Shown: piece by piece, positions 51,004 through 64,000 of the stretch
Position numbering within the stretch: position 1 is the stretch's first letter
Layout: each line of letters opens with the position of its first letter
DNA from: Rallus limicola
Lineage: Eukaryota > Chordata > Aves > Gruiformes > Rallidae
Reading direction: 5' to 3'
Assembly (NCBI GenBank): GCA_022605955.1
Contig: JAKCOZ010000041.1
Location: 4,285,001 to 4,349,000 of the forward strand
Length of the DNA: 64,000 bases
Made by a program: the position numbers and the translations under genes
Notes under the pieces: generated by a model
Seen by the model: only the letters and a program-made list of their open reading frames with translations
Database searches by the model: none
What the model was told of the DNA's origin: nothing

Positions 51004-52796
51004 GTTGGCAGTAATTGAGCATTTATTCTAACTATTCATTGGTCATCATGATGGTCATATCTTGCAAAGAATTACAAGGGCCACTGACCTTGAATCTTTT
51101 TTTACAGTGAATGGTTCTCTACAAAGTAATGTCACAGGGAAAAGCATAGTGCCCACATCAATGAATGACTAAAGATAGAACAGAAGGTATTTTAAAAAAA
51201 TATTATTACAATTTCATGAGAAAGAATATTTTCTCTTATGAAAGAGGAGAAAAAGCTAGAAGATAGCAGGAAGAGTCACTTAGCCCATAATTGTCTACCA
51301 AATCCAGAACACATAATGGAGGAGCACCATCCTTGGCAAGGATCTGCAACACAAAGGATGTCTTACAATGGAAAGCCTGAAGTAATTTGGTTTGCTATGC
51401 TTGCCTTGCAGTGTCTCCTTAATAAAACTGTTAAGCACAACACATCTAGAGTAAAGCAAAACTCTAAGAATTAGTAGAGATTGCTTCTACTAAGCAATTA
51501 GTAGAAGGTGCAGCAATCATATGGAGTTTTGTTAGGAAGAGGGCAAGACATGATGGAAACTCAGCCTGAGAAATAAGGAACTAAGAGTAACATTGCAATG
51601 TTTTATCAAGTGAGGTCTAGCAGTAGAGCAGAATTATATCCATCCCCCAAAAATTGACTTGGGTCAGTCTGAAAATCAGAGTATCAAGAAAAACACGCCT
51701 TCTATTTTCAGGCAGTAATATTAAAGACTAGGAATAGAGGTAAAATAATAAACACTGTCACATCAGCCTAGGTTTGAATTCAGAAAAAATACACTACTTC
51801 AGCCCAGCTGAGAAATCAGATGGTTAGGAAAATGTAATGACCACTGAATTTATTTTGCTAACAACTTTTTAAAATCCTTGCCCCAAAATAACCAGCAGAA
51901 GTGTCACCATTGGAACACAACTGAAGAATGGACTTCATAAATACGATTTTATGAAAAAGGCTGTCCCATCAGGAACCATTACATACTATTAACCAGCCCC
52001 AGAAGAAATGAATACACTAGCCAGGAGGGGTGAAGTTTTTGACTTACAGTTTGCAGGTTAACCTCACTGACAAACTACTGAAATTTGGTCGGTGAAAATG
52101 CTTTTATAAGGAGGTTGAAAATGTGTTTGACTCACAGCAAGGAAGCATCTTTTAAGGAAGAGTACCTTAAATTTATCAAAGCAATTTTATGACTGGAATT
52201 CTGATCTGCGATAGAAAAAGGGCAGATTTCTCCACCTAGGCATTGATGATATGAGGTGCATCTATAAGGTTAAAAAAGAGACTTTTCTAAGGATTGTGCA
52301 TAGTCAAATGTCAAGTCAAAGAAACAATTTACATTCTCACCTAATAGCCCCATCAATTCTGTAGTTATTCATGAAGCTATTCAAATATCAATGGGACTAA
52401 AACGACAACAACAACAAAAAAAACCCAACCAAGAGTTCCTAGAGTGGAACTCCAATTTTAGTTCTTATTAAATTAAAAAAGAATCGTGAATAAAATATGC
52501 TGTTGGTTCTTGGGTTTTGCTTAATATAATTATTAGAAAGCATAGAAATCATCCTGTACTAAAGCCTAAATGATTTTTTAAAAAGAACTTAAGGTAAGAT
52601 TCCTTCTATAAATTTGTTTTATTTTCATATTTGTATTTAAGAAGATTAAAAAAAGAGAAAGTATTATTACAACGATTGTTGTCCAAAATGTTGTCTCTTC
52701 TGGATAACTTTATAAACATGGAAACACTGTTAAAATTATCTCCTTCAATGAACTTTAGGTTAAATCTCAAATGTGAAATCTAGTTAACAAATACAA

Positions 52797-52836
52797 CATT
52801 TAAGGAAATAAAAAAGCATTTAAGGAAATAAAAAAT
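52797..52836. repeat. 20-bp tandem duplication
   Basis: CATTTAAGGAAATAAAAAAG repeated twice in tandem, with a mismatch at the end of the second copy. Confidence 0.9.
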
Positions 52837-53249
52837 TAACAGGATTCATGTTATTTTATCATTAAGATTTAGCTAACTAATACTTTTAAAAAGAAAACAA
52901 GTATGAGAATGAGAAAAAGAAGAACTTAATTGTTGTGTTCATAGACGAAATTTAATCAACTCTTGGTTTCTCCCCAAAGATGTAATATAAACATTGTTAT
53001 TATTTATTTTTATTAAATGAACATGACAGGTAGGTGTACTTCCTAGGCACCATAACTCCACATATGCCTTAGAAAACAAAGACTGAATGAACAATGACAA
53101 AGTTTGAGATCCCAAAAGGATGAACACTACCTGGTAAAAAATACTTAAGGGTTATACACTGTGTATTAAAGTTTTAAAGCTTTGGAATAGATGGAAGAGT
53201 AGCAGATGCAAAAAACAACAGGGGGCAGATTTTGTATCAAAGCCATAAA

Positions 53250-53580
53250 AATATACAGCCATTTTAATGGGCAATTATTCTTCACATTTGTGCTGCGGTT
53301 TGAATTTGTATGAGTGTGCCATATGCCTCAAAAAAAGGTGTGCCATCAATATGGATGAACAAATCTACCTCTCATCACTCCTAATCTCTCCTCCTTTGCA
53401 CAAACTATCAGGTCATCTGCTATCAAGTGTTTTCAAATGTTTTATGGTGGAGAATTTTAACGCTGCATCGTGTTTGAATCAGTTTATAGCTAATTTACTG
53501 CAACACAGTTTAACTGTTAGAAAGGCAGGGAGACACATTTACATTATTCACAAAGTTTAGGATGCATCCCTGATGAGGAA
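53250..53580. promoter_or_regulatory. Candidate conserved non-coding block
   Basis: Complex, non-repetitive sequence with GGGCAATTATTC, CATCAATATGGATG and GTTTATAGCTAATTTAC motifs and rare CpGs (AACGCTGCATCGTG). The 97-codon open frame here has no family resemblance or splice context. Confidence 0.25.
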
Positions 53581-54810
53581 ACACTGCAGAAGAGCCAGAC
53601 ATACATTTAAAAAAAAAAAGAAAAAGAAGAGATATAACATGTAGCACACTGAGAAAGACTAAGCAGAACTATTTATATGAGATCATTGGAGATTTTGGGA
53701 ACAAAATCAGGACTTTAGTCTGATTTATGTCATGTAGTGAATTTTCACTTCACTGTAACAGTAGTATTATTCCTTGATTTTCTTTAAAAGCATTATAAAA
53801 ACTGCATTAAATAAGATGTATGTAGATCTTTGCATTTACATACACAGACTAAAGTATACTCCAAGTGAAATTTAAGCTCTGTTACTACAGATTTTACCAT
53901 AAAGAGGCTTTTAAAACTTATTTATATATGCATTATTAAAATTTCAGCTTAAAAAAATCTTTAGAAAGTTCACAATCTTTAAAAAATGCAAGCAAGCTGA
54001 AAATACATTTGTTATCACCTGTCACTTTCATGAGATGGTTATCCCTGGGGATTTAGTTGTCAATTAAACTGAATTCAAAGGAAACTTGCCATCTAGGTCA
54101 AATAGAGTTGTGACTACTCCCTTCTACTTCTTTTATTCATATTTTTTGAAACACATACATAAAATTAGAAGAACAAATCTTTCCTTACTATTGTACAAAA
54201 ATATATGGCAGTATTAAACCCTGTTGTTTAGGAATGAATAAATCTGCATTTTGGACAAACCGTTACTTATAGGACATTCTCATTTGAAATGCATTGAAAA
54301 GGAAAACAAAAATCTCTAATTAATGTACAAGTCTAATCACCATTCTCCACATGGAAGAGTAATTTTTCACTGTTCATTTGCTCAGTGTAATCTCAAAACT
54401 GACATAACAGAAAAGCAATGGCCTATAAATCTGCTCTCATTTGTTTCTTTAATATTCATATTCCATTGAACTACAGCTGCTTGTTGCTGCAGTCTATTAC
54501 AACATGCAAAACTGTCGATAAAAATATTATGAAAGGCAAGATGTGTTTCTTCATGGCTCTATGTGCCACTTATTTTGAAAAAAAAATAGCAATAAATGAC
54601 TCATGGATTGTCCCTTAGTTTGCTGCATGCTGGGCGATTAGTGATTAATTACCTTGCTGCAAATTGACATGGCACAAGGAAATTGACACAGCTCTGATTA
54701 ATTAACTTTTTATGTGAGACAGTTACTTACAAAACACTGCACAGTGTAATTGAATCCCTTTACACAACACTGCTGCACTAAATTTCCAGTCAAATCGAAA
54801 TTGGCACAAA

Positions 54811-54850
54811 ATTTTACATAAATTTGGTGAATCTTTCTATAAAAAGGCAG
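54811..54850. repeat. Dispersed imperfect direct repeat, copy 1
   Basis: ATTTTACATAAATTTGGTGA and the ~20 bp after it resemble 55283-55322, 470 bp further on in the same orientation. Confidence 0.6.
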
Positions 54851-55282
54851 CTTCTGAAAGATTACATAAATATTTCTAGAGAACAGCTGCTTTAAGACAC
54901 TCTTTTTGACTATTTCATCCTCAGATACATAAAATATAAGATTTGTAAGATTTTTCCATACCAAATCACCAACATAATCAGATGTACTCAAAAACCATGC
55001 AATATATTTCAGAAAAAATAAAAGCAACCTCCTAATTAATGTGCTTAATTATTATGTTAAATTATAGGAAGACATTTAACTATTCCAACAAAACTTGCTA
55101 TTTGGTTACTTTTACCTTGAAGTTATTTCCAGATCTAATTGGCCTGCTACTTCAACACTGACTTGGACATACAGATTTCAAAATAATTATAAAGAAATCT
55201 AAGTGTAAGTATTCATTGAATTACTCATTCTCCATTCTCTCCTTTGTTTTAGGTTCTTTAAGACGCCAATAAACAACCAACC

Positions 55283-55322
55283 ATTTTACATACATTTGGT
55301 GAAACTTTTTACAATAAAGTGG
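55283..55322. repeat. Dispersed imperfect direct repeat, copy 2
   Basis: ATTTTACATACATTTGGTGA followed by AACTTTTTACAATAAAGTGG. Counterpart of 54811-54850. Confidence 0.6.
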
Positions 55323-55416
55323 CCCCTTATTATGTTTCTATGTTTACTGATACCGTTATATGCCAGGAATTTATAATCTTTGAAGGAAAATCTTGATGCC
55401 ATACCTGGGAACTGTC

Positions 55417-55625
55417 TCATTGTTTTTCCTGAAGTTTTTCACAGTGAGGGTGACTGAGCACTGGTTCAGGTACCCAGAGAGGCTATGGAGTCCCCATCAT
55501 CCCTGGAGATATTCAACAACTGGGTAGCCTGCTCAATACTGCTTGAGCAGGGCAGGTAGACAAGGTGACCTTCAGAGGTTCCTTCCAATTTCAGACATTC
55601 TGAGATTCAGTTATTTGGTGATTCT
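55417..55625 (+). mobile_element. CR1 LINE 3' fragment, plus strand
   Basis: Contains TGAGCACTGGTTCAGGTACCC, CCTGGAGATATTCAACAACTGG and TTCCTTCCAATTTCAGACATTCTGAGATTC, which fit the last 200 bp of CR1. It is decayed and 5' truncated. Confidence 0.85.
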
Positions 55626-58600
55626 ATGAGTATCAGAAATGTCCACTTATCTCATCCTTCTTTTACAGGACTGTATATGCAGCCACCTTGAATCCCGTCA
55701 GATATCAAGAGATTTCTCTTGTAATGCAGAAAAAAATGGAGTATGTGAAGGGATAAAAGAATAACAGATTGAGGGTTTTTTTTGGTAAATTTGTGTAGTT
55801 ATATCAACCTACAACTTTAAGTAAAAGCCCACTATAATTTGAGGTCAAATTACTCATGTTGTACTTAATAACAAAATTAGAGGAATTTGTAGTTATGTTA
55901 CAAAGAATGCAAATAACTGATGCACAAAGAACTGTTGAATATTAACCAAAAAAAATCACTAACAAGAAAAAGTTCAGTAGATAAACAAAGCGACTCGGCC
56001 ATAAAGGAAAAGAAATAGCAGAGATCAGAGAAGCCACATCTGATCTTATATTAAAGAACAACCTTCAAATATAGATGATCAAACTCATCAACAACTTGCC
56101 TTGTGTTCCTGGTTGTTTAACATCTACAAGTTCCAAGCCAATAAGAATTCCCCTGTGTCTATCTAAGCACCATTTCTGAGAAAAAGTAAAGAGGATATTG
56201 TTTGGAAGACTAGATCTATAAAGAGATGATGAAATTTAGTCATTTGAATGCTTATGAAAGTCAATTATGTTGTGACAAGAAGTTCTATCTGGATGACACA
56301 AGAATTACTAAAACTCAACAGAATAATTAAACTGTAAAAAGAACACTGTCAGAACATTATTGGGTTGGGAAGAATTTAGGCAGGAAGTGATTGAGGAAAA
56401 AAATCAGCTAGTTAACCTAATCCAAGAGAAAAATTGCCAAAACAAGAATAGCATCTGCAAAGAGTCATGTAGGTATTAAAAACAGCAATCCCTCAAAAGT
56501 ACTTACTATTTGTGAAATTCAGGTAAAAGTATTTGGCTGTATACAGCATGGTTTGAAGAGCCATGACTTAATAACAACTGTCACACAACGCAAGGCAAGT
56601 GACAATAAAGTCTTTTTTTGAAATTGAATCTTACAGGCTTAGGTGAAAACCACAAATTTGACAACTGTACATCTGACAAACAGAATGACTTAAAAATATA
56701 GCCAACTGCGTGTGCCTACCTACTGAATGTGTGTAACACAGCACCTGGAATGGAAAGCTGAGGAAACAGCAGCAGCCTGCAGGTAAGACTCTACATTAGG
56801 ATCCAATGTATCCCATGGATCCTGTGTACCTCTGAGTTCATGATGCAAAAAAAGTGCTAAATGTAATTCTCACTATTTAGTTGCATACTGAGACAAGTAA
56901 GTCCAAGCAATCCTATTATCCTAACTAAAGTCATGAGTACTGCCAGTGGCCAAGTGCCCTTGTCCATTAACAGGAAAGGGCTAAGTTAAGACACATGAAA
57001 TTTCCAACAGTCCTCAAACAAACATGATTTTTATTAACTGAACTAAAGCACAAAGACACTCCCAGCAATTTACTATTAAAAATAATATGCACACCTTTCC
57101 AGTCATCTCCCACCACCCAGGTGTAGGATGGTGCAATTCAGGATACGTCTCCTTTTGTGAAACTCTTACATATGCTAGTTCTGTCACACTGCAGATTAAT
57201 GGAAGAATAAGCATAAACAGCAAGGCACTTAAAAACAGACTTACAGGAGTGAAATGAAACCCATATTTACAGATTCTGAGCAACTACAATACGTCTTACT
57301 GGTGACTTAATAGTCACCACTTAAAATACTAGTAGACAGATGATAAAAGGAAAGTTATCCTGAAAACAATTACAGAAGGACAATCCCAACAGTGATACAG
57401 AACACAAAAATGTTGTAATAAGAATTTCAGGAAGTTCAGAGGTTCACTTTACAGGTCAAAAAGCTTGATATTAAAGACAAGAACAAAACATATGTATATA
57501 GTATCACTCAATTTCACTAATTTTATGATAATTTTATAAATATCTGACTTAGATGTCAGTGGAGTTACCCTACATTCATATTTGTCTAATAATGTTCAAA
57601 ACATGGTCTTTGGTCCAGTACAATGAATGGTTCAAAACAGGGTTTAAAAATCTTCTGATGAGATTTCAGAAAGAGACTACATCAGTATTTTCTCTGGAAG
57701 CATTACATGATTTTCCAACTCTCCTATATCTTGGCAGAAAAAAGTAATAAAAAGCAATTGCTAAACTTTCCTTCCTACTTATTGATATTTTCTTTATTTA
57801 AACTTCCATGTAACCTGACTGTATTTTAACATACAGACAAGGAAGGGCACTTTTTACACTGTTCCTGGGTTACTACCTGGTGATTTGCCCTATAAAGGCA
57901 ATAAATTAATTCAGGGAGCACATTAAAAGATAGTTTGACTTCTAAATATTTAGTGATGAACTGTATGGACTTTTCCTTTTGGGCAGGACTTCTCCACTTT
58001 TTCATTAATGAATCTCAGTCCTACAATGGTTGAACTGGCTTTCTCAGAGAACTCCGTTGCAGGATCTCTGCAAAAGGTCTCCCTTGTACTCTATGTTTTT
58101 CCTATGAAGCAATAAAAAGCAGATGAAATCACAAACATGCAAATATAGTCTACTAATATGTATTTTAACTATGATGAAGTGCCATACAGTTTATGAGAAA
58201 ACAGACCAACTAAAAATGTGGTTTGCAGAAACCTTTTAACACTTGTATCAGAAATACTGTTACACAGGCAAATTATTTATGCCATATGAAAACTCATTCT
58301 TTAAACTGTTCCCAACCAATTCAAAATGGCAAGCTTACTAAACAACCTCTCCCAATAACAGTAAAATCCCAACAAATAAATTAAGAAAAAACACAATAAA
58401 ATCAGAAAAGATAAAGTATAAATCCATTTGGATTGAATACAGTTAATCATGTCTTGTATAAAAACTCCAGAAAAGGATATAATAAATGGTGGGAGCACCT
58501 ACATTTCAGTTGCCTGGAGTATCAGGATAGTACTGTCAGCAGACTATCATCATTGCAAAACAATTTTCAAGTAGTTAAAGTGTGCAACACAATAATCTGA

Positions 58601-59135
58601 CAAAAATCAGCTGAATCAAGGTTTCTAAACTGGGTGCTTCCACTAATGATTCTCATCAGAAGTACACTTTACATCATCTGCTGAAAACTTTTATTTTTCC
58701 CATATCATATTCTTGGTACTGGAAGTATCCCAGAATACAAATGTCAAAGGTCTTGCTTCAGTCCATTAGTAATGCCACAGAAAAATAAAATCTGGAATGT
58801 CTTCAGTGATACAAGAAATATGTAAGTAGTTTCATACAGCATTTTTAAAGTAGTTGCTAATATTTCTAAGCCAATTTCTAATCTACTTCTGAGCAAGGAT
58901 ATTCAACAGACACATTAAATAGACAGGCTTTATTTAATTTTCATTTCTGTATTGCAAGTCCTCAAATAAACTAATTCCTACCATTGGATGTGGTATTTAT
59001 ACTTAGTATTTATGATTTTCCTTATTTATTCTGTGCATATCAACAAAGTCCTGAATTTTCCTCCACCTAGGAATCAAAACACCCCCAAGAGAAAATCCCC
59101 ACAATATCATTTTAAAAATTCGTTGCCATTCAGTG

Positions 59136-59936
59136 AGACCTGGACAGGCTGGAGAGTTGGGCAAAGGGTAACCTTATGAAATTTAACAAGGACAAGTGTA
59201 GGGTCCTACACCTGGGGAAGAACAACCCCAAACACCAGAACAGGTCAGGGGTTGACCTGCTGGGAAGCAGAACTGGAGAGAAGGACCTGGGAGTCCTGGT
59301 GGATGAGAAGCTCTCCATGAGCCAGCAGTGTGCCCTCGTAGCCAAGAAGGCTAATGGTACCCTGGGGAGCATCAAGAAGAGTGCGGCCAGCAGGTAGAGG
59401 GAAGTTCTCCCCCTCTACTCTGCCCTGGTGAGGACACAGCGGGAGTATCGTGTCCAGTGCTGGGCTCCCCAGTTCACAAAAGACAGGGAGCTACTGGAGA
59501 GAGCTCAGGGGAGGGCTACCAGGATGATTAGAGGACTTGAACATCTTCCATATGAGGAAAGGCTGAGAGACCGGGATCTGTTTAGCCTAGAGAAGACTTG
59601 AGAGGGGATCTCATCAACACTTATAAATACCTGAAGGGTGGGTGTTGAGAAAGGGGCAGACTCTTCTCAGTGGTCCCCAGTGACAGGACAAGGGGCAACA
59701 GGCACAAGGTAGAACACAGGAAGTTCTATCTCCATATGAGAAAAAACTTCCTTACTGAGAGGGTGATGGAGCACTGGAACAGGCTGCCCAGAGAGCTTGA
59801 GGAGTCTCTTTCTCTGGAGACATTCAAGACATATCTGGATACAATCCTGTGCAACATGTTCAAGGTGATCCTGCTCCAGCAGGGGATTGGACTAGATGAT
59901 CTCCTGAGATTCCTCAGAATCTGTGAATCTATGTAA
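59136..59936 (+). mobile_element. CR1 LINE 3' fragment, plus strand
   Basis: About 800 bp. The frame at 59176-59397 reads [17 protein letters not shown] and [19 protein letters not shown] (RT thumb region). The 3' part at 59670-59936 reads RKNFLTERVMEHWNRLPREL. It ends GAATCTGTGAATCTATG. Internal stops and a frameshift (AAGACTTGAGAG) show it is dead. It belongs to a different CR1 subfamily from the 9-kb and 41-kb copies, judging by the distinct wording of shared motifs. Confidence 0.92.
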
Positions 59937-61694
59937 AAATACTACCTGTATGTATCATACATGTGTTGATAAGTTTTTAACTGAGAACTTAGAGAAAAAG
60001 CAGAAATCCCTTATCATATAATTAATACTTTAAGTTTCTGCTACAGATTTTTCTTATCTCCCAGCATATAACACCTACCTTTGGATCAGGAGGATTATTA
60101 GAATAATTTAGGAACATTTCTAATGCCTGTTCTGAAGTAATGGAATGTATTTTCCTGACTGGCTTTAAAAGAACTTAAACATTAACATTTTTTCTTGTCA
60201 AAAATAGTCCAGGACTAAAGGTTTCCAGGGAATTTTCTGAAAGAACTGCCTTCCCACCTTTCAAAAACATCTCATCTTTGCCTTGTTGTTTTCTGGTTTA
60301 GCTCATAAGCTAAAATCCCAGGGCAACATAGTTTATTGTTTTAATATCTGTCTGACGCAAAGCAAAACTATTCTCTGGTGAGTGCTTATCTGTCATATGT
60401 ACTTCTGTGAAAGGAATATCAAGACAAATAAGATGTTTCAGGGCATATAATGGGATTATGGATTTGGCCTTGAATGAATTCTGTTGAAAAACAGTTAAAA
60501 TTATAAATACAAAAAAATACACCAATATTTAGAGGATGAGAACTTGAAAAGCATTGAGTTTTAAGTATTTTCATTGTAAGGGGTTTATGCCATTTTAGCA
60601 TGAATAGAAAATCAACACCCAAATCTATAAATTTGACAAAAAAGATGTGAGGAAAAAATATTCACAATTGAAACAGTTAAAACACTAAAGTTCTATTCTA
60701 CTGATACAATGGACTAGGAACTTACTTTGTATTAATTAACTCAATGTAATGGCATTTTCTATATTGAAATGAATAACTAGTGATCTGGAAATTCATTTAG
60801 ACCATTAGGTTAATTACAGAAACTGATGGAAGTTTTATCAGACAATTATAATTAAAGAACATGAACAATGTGGGACAGATTTATAAGCATTTGTACTACC
60901 TCAATCATTTTTGCTGAATTCCACCACTTCTTACAAAATTTTAATCAATATATCAATTTTAAAAATGGGCTATCAACTTCATTTGCCCTTGCATTTTCAT
61001 ATTTTTCTTTTATTGCAATATAAATGCTTTATTTATTTTTAATTAAGAAAAAACATTTATGGGAAAAGAGCATGTATATCTTGGAGCTGATAAGCATGCT
61101 TACTGAAGATTAAACAACTCTAACATTTAGAAAATGTAAGCTAAAATTTACATCAGTTTAAAATGCACTTACTGAAGCCAAGGCAAAATTCTCTTTCATG
61201 GGCATGCAAAACATTTGGGAAGTATCAGTGCTCATCTGCACATCATTCCCAGGAAAGGCATGCAACAGTTTACTGTGTTAGCACATATGTTAGCTATCCA
61301 GTCCAGTGAACTGTCCCTTTAATACATGCTCAGAAAATTCTACTAGTGATTACATACCTGATAACTCTAGTCTCTTTTTTTTCACTTGGAGCTAGAGTAA
61401 AGCCTACAAGTTACAAAGATCAAAGTTCTGATTTAGAGACTGAAAAAATTTCCAGCTGCCTTTGAACTAACATTAAAGTGTCATCTCTCTCCCATGGCCT
61501 TCCACGGGACGTGGGGACACCCAACTGTAAATTTTTGTGAGATGAGATGCGATGCCCAGCTTTAGGCTGGTTTCCTTGCTACACCAGCTGGTGCTGAGTG
61601 AGCCCAAGAAAGTTGACTAGTTATTCCAGAGCACAAAGAAGCTGTCTACTGGCAGATGCATCACCTTTTCTGGCCCCTGCCATGAAAGGACAGG

Positions 61695-61920
61695 GGAGGT
61701 TATCAAGAAAACAGAGCCAGGCTCTTCACAGAGGCACACACTGGGAAGACAAGAGTCAACAAACATAATTTGAAAGAACAGAGGATTCCACTGTTAGGAC
61801 ATTCAAGCACTGGAATATATTGCCCAGAAAGGTTGTGCAGTCACTATCTTTAAAGGTGCCCTGGTGCAACCTAGCCTTTCTAAACTGTATTGTTCCATGA
61901 GCCTATGATTTCATGTCTTC
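61695..61920 (+). mobile_element. Decayed CR1 3' end, plus strand
   Basis: AGAGCCAGGCTCTTCACAGAGG, then AGACAAGAGTCAACAAAC, CACTGGAATATATTGCCCAG and a final GAGCCTATGATTTCATG match the order of CR1 3'-end phrases with many substitutions. Confidence 0.7.
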
Positions 61921-64000
61921 CTCCTTTCCTGTGTTTTGGCTTTCTAACTTCTACTTCATTCACACTTTCAGGCACTTCTACAATACAGAAAAAAGGATAA
62001 ATAGGCACTAAACAGTTTTTAAAAGTCCTTACGTAAGTTCAGATTTGTATTTTTGCCTTTTTTAATCATACATACCCAACTATATTACTGTCCTTTGTAG
62101 AACTGATACAGATATTCAGTGTCATTTGGGTTTTTTTCTTTTGCATCTTCTTTTTGTCCAGCAGTGTCTTAGTATTCTCATGGATGCTATTATTGCGTGG
62201 CTTCAATTTGGAAAATTTCTTGATACATTTCTTACTTAGCAGTAGATAAAAATATCTTCAGGATTAAAAAATTTCCTGTGGAAGCAACTAGTCTAAAGAA
62301 GTGGGGGCGAAATGAGTTACATGCAGCCAAACTGTTTGGTATACTAAGTTCCAGTGAAAAGTCATGGGCCTCTAGGAAGCTTCCACTGAATCCTTACATA
62401 CTTGCCGGGACACGGTGTACTCCAATCTTTACTTTCTGGATATATACATCCTTTCAATGCTTGTCTACATTCTGCATTAGGATAACAATGAAGGATTTGA
62501 CTGAAATCAGTTGTATTAGTTCTCTCCTCAAGATGCCAATAGTCCAGGAATCTACAGCAGTCAAGACAAGACCATGAGCTTTCTTAATTTGGTTGTCTCA
62601 ATAAAGCAAAGAGTCTGTTCCACCAAGGAATGTGAACACATATGCATGTTGAAACTACGCTTTCTAGATAACAAATTATCTATTCCCAGAATAGATGTGC
62701 AAATGAAAAACTGATCCAGGTCCCATCTTCTGCTTCAGCATAAGAGAACAGATGAGGCATGAGAGACTATTGCTACTGATTTGTTCCACTGCTTGCAGAA
62801 GAAACAGCTCATTTCTTTCTGTATTATGCGAAGGGCCAGAAGTGATGGAAGGAAGCAGAACCATGTTTCCATCTCCTGACATGTTCAGAAGTGTAACTAA
62901 TCACTGTATTGGGAAATGTACAATGTGATACATAAAATATATCCTGGGGAAATAAAACATCAGAAGGGAAAGAGTAACTTCAGGCAATGCACTCTTCTTT
63001 CTGGCCAGGCAAAAAAAATGGGCTAAAAGTGTTCAGAGTCATCAGAGACTACTAGTGACCAATACAATTAAACACCAAGAATTTAAGTGAGAAAAAAAAG
63101 ATAGCCAAATTAAGAAAAACATATTTTACAACCACGTTTCAATCCTTTCTTCCTTACAGAATGTAACTCAGGAGCAAAAGAAAACAACAGATCTAAAAAT
63201 GGGTGCTATCCTCTTCCGAATACCTGAAAATTCCTAAATGTATTAGTATTTAATGAGCTCCAAACCTCTCAGGCAGATTTTAAAATCTCAGATGACTCTT
63301 TCCCTTCTGTTAAAATAATTACAAATATAAAACCTCTTAATCCTTAAATTGTAAGCTGTTCTAAAATACTACACGGTAAAAGAATACATGATTAACATGT
63401 TATTCAAAGATGAAGGCTGCAATATTGTTGTCTACATGGAATGGTAACAGCAAAAGTATTAGTCTCTTAGACTTATCATTTGACATATCAGTTATCATTT
63501 CAATATGACAATTAAATTATGAAGTGTAGGAGATCTTTAAAATAATACTCAAGCTTAATTTCTATTCACTTCTTAGAATTTCCCATAGAAATGAAACTAT
63601 TTTATATCATTATTGAAAGTTTTGTAATAAGGATAAATAAAAGAAAAAAATCCTAAATACAGTCATTACTAATTATAGTAATTTTGTATTATTAAAATTT
63701 CTGACCCTATGGGGGGAAACTACATTTTGGCAACATGAAATACTATACATAATAAAAGAAAAATCATGACTTGCTGACACACAGATTCAACAGAAGTGTA
63801 GTAATTCCTACTGCAAGGACTACTAGCAATCTCTGTTATGAAACTGGGTATTACACATCGCCCAGTGGGAGGCAGATAGGCAAAGGCTGTTTACTTATGT
63901 ATTTGGCATAATTGAAAACAAACAGGTGTTTGTCAGGATATCATTATTCAAGGAGCACCACTGCAAAAGAAGATTTTCAAAGGGATTGACTCACGAGACA

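Larger units (their letters stand above)
54400..55330. promoter_or_regulatory. Candidate conserved non-coding block
   Basis: No repeats recognised. It contains clustered homeodomain-like cores (GATTAGTGATTAATTA near 54640, CTGATTAATTAACTT near 54695) in sequence with few low-complexity runs, typical in look of deeply conserved vertebrate enhancers. RBFOX1 introns are known to be rich in such elements. Conservation itself cannot be seen from one genome. Confidence 0.3.

Noticed and set aside
61490..61690. GC-richer stretch before the decayed CR1
   Set aside because: Could be part of an unknown repeat, but I could not match it to anything or find terminal repeats.

Overview
The window is a piece of a vertebrate nuclear genome, almost certainly avian. 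It is AT-rich and CpG-poor. It carries many CR1 LINE fragments, several ending in the octamer-like 3' tail (ATTCTATG-type) typical of CR1, plus a fragment that looks like an avian ERV LTR. Nothing prokaryotic is present: no operons, no long intact ORFs, no CRISPR, and no tRNA or rRNA that I could recognise. The species cannot be settled from sequence alone.

The whole 64 kb appears to lie inside one gene, RBFOX1 (A2BP1/FOX-1, a neuronal and muscle splicing regulator), transcribed from the minus strand. Four short exons from the C-terminal-coding half can be placed to the base. In transcript order they are: a 133-nt exon (47785-47653), a 40-nt exon matching the brain-type B40 (36164-36125), a 43-nt exon matching the muscle-type M43 (31568-31526), and a 65-nt exon (28828-28764). 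All have AG/GT splice borders, and the split codons join in frame when either B40 or M43 is used. Using both puts a stop codon in M43. The RRM exons upstream and the terminal exons downstream were not found and probably lie outside the window.

Region by region: 1-28763 is intron downstream of the 65-nt exon, with an antisense CR1 fragment pair near 1.3-1.6 kb, a 2.1-kb sense-of-window (+) CR1 at 8.7-10.8 kb, and several microsatellites. 28764-36164 is the alternative-exon module, with UGCAUG (RBFOX), ACUAAU (QKI-type) and pyrimidine-rich (PTB-type) motifs around B40 and M43. 36165-47652 is intron holding an LTR fragment at about 38 kb and a minus-strand CR1 split into two pieces (40.3-41.8 and 45.15-46.7 kb). 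47786-64000 is intron with further CR1 fragments (48.7, 55.4, 59.1, 61.7 kb) and several low-repeat stretches that look like conserved non-coding DNA.

No new gene system was found. The most rewarding material is the splicing logic of the B40/M43 pair, and a pair of closely similar, oppositely oriented CR1 copies that bracket the three downstream exons. Most of the remaining 60 kb is unannotatable intron by eye.
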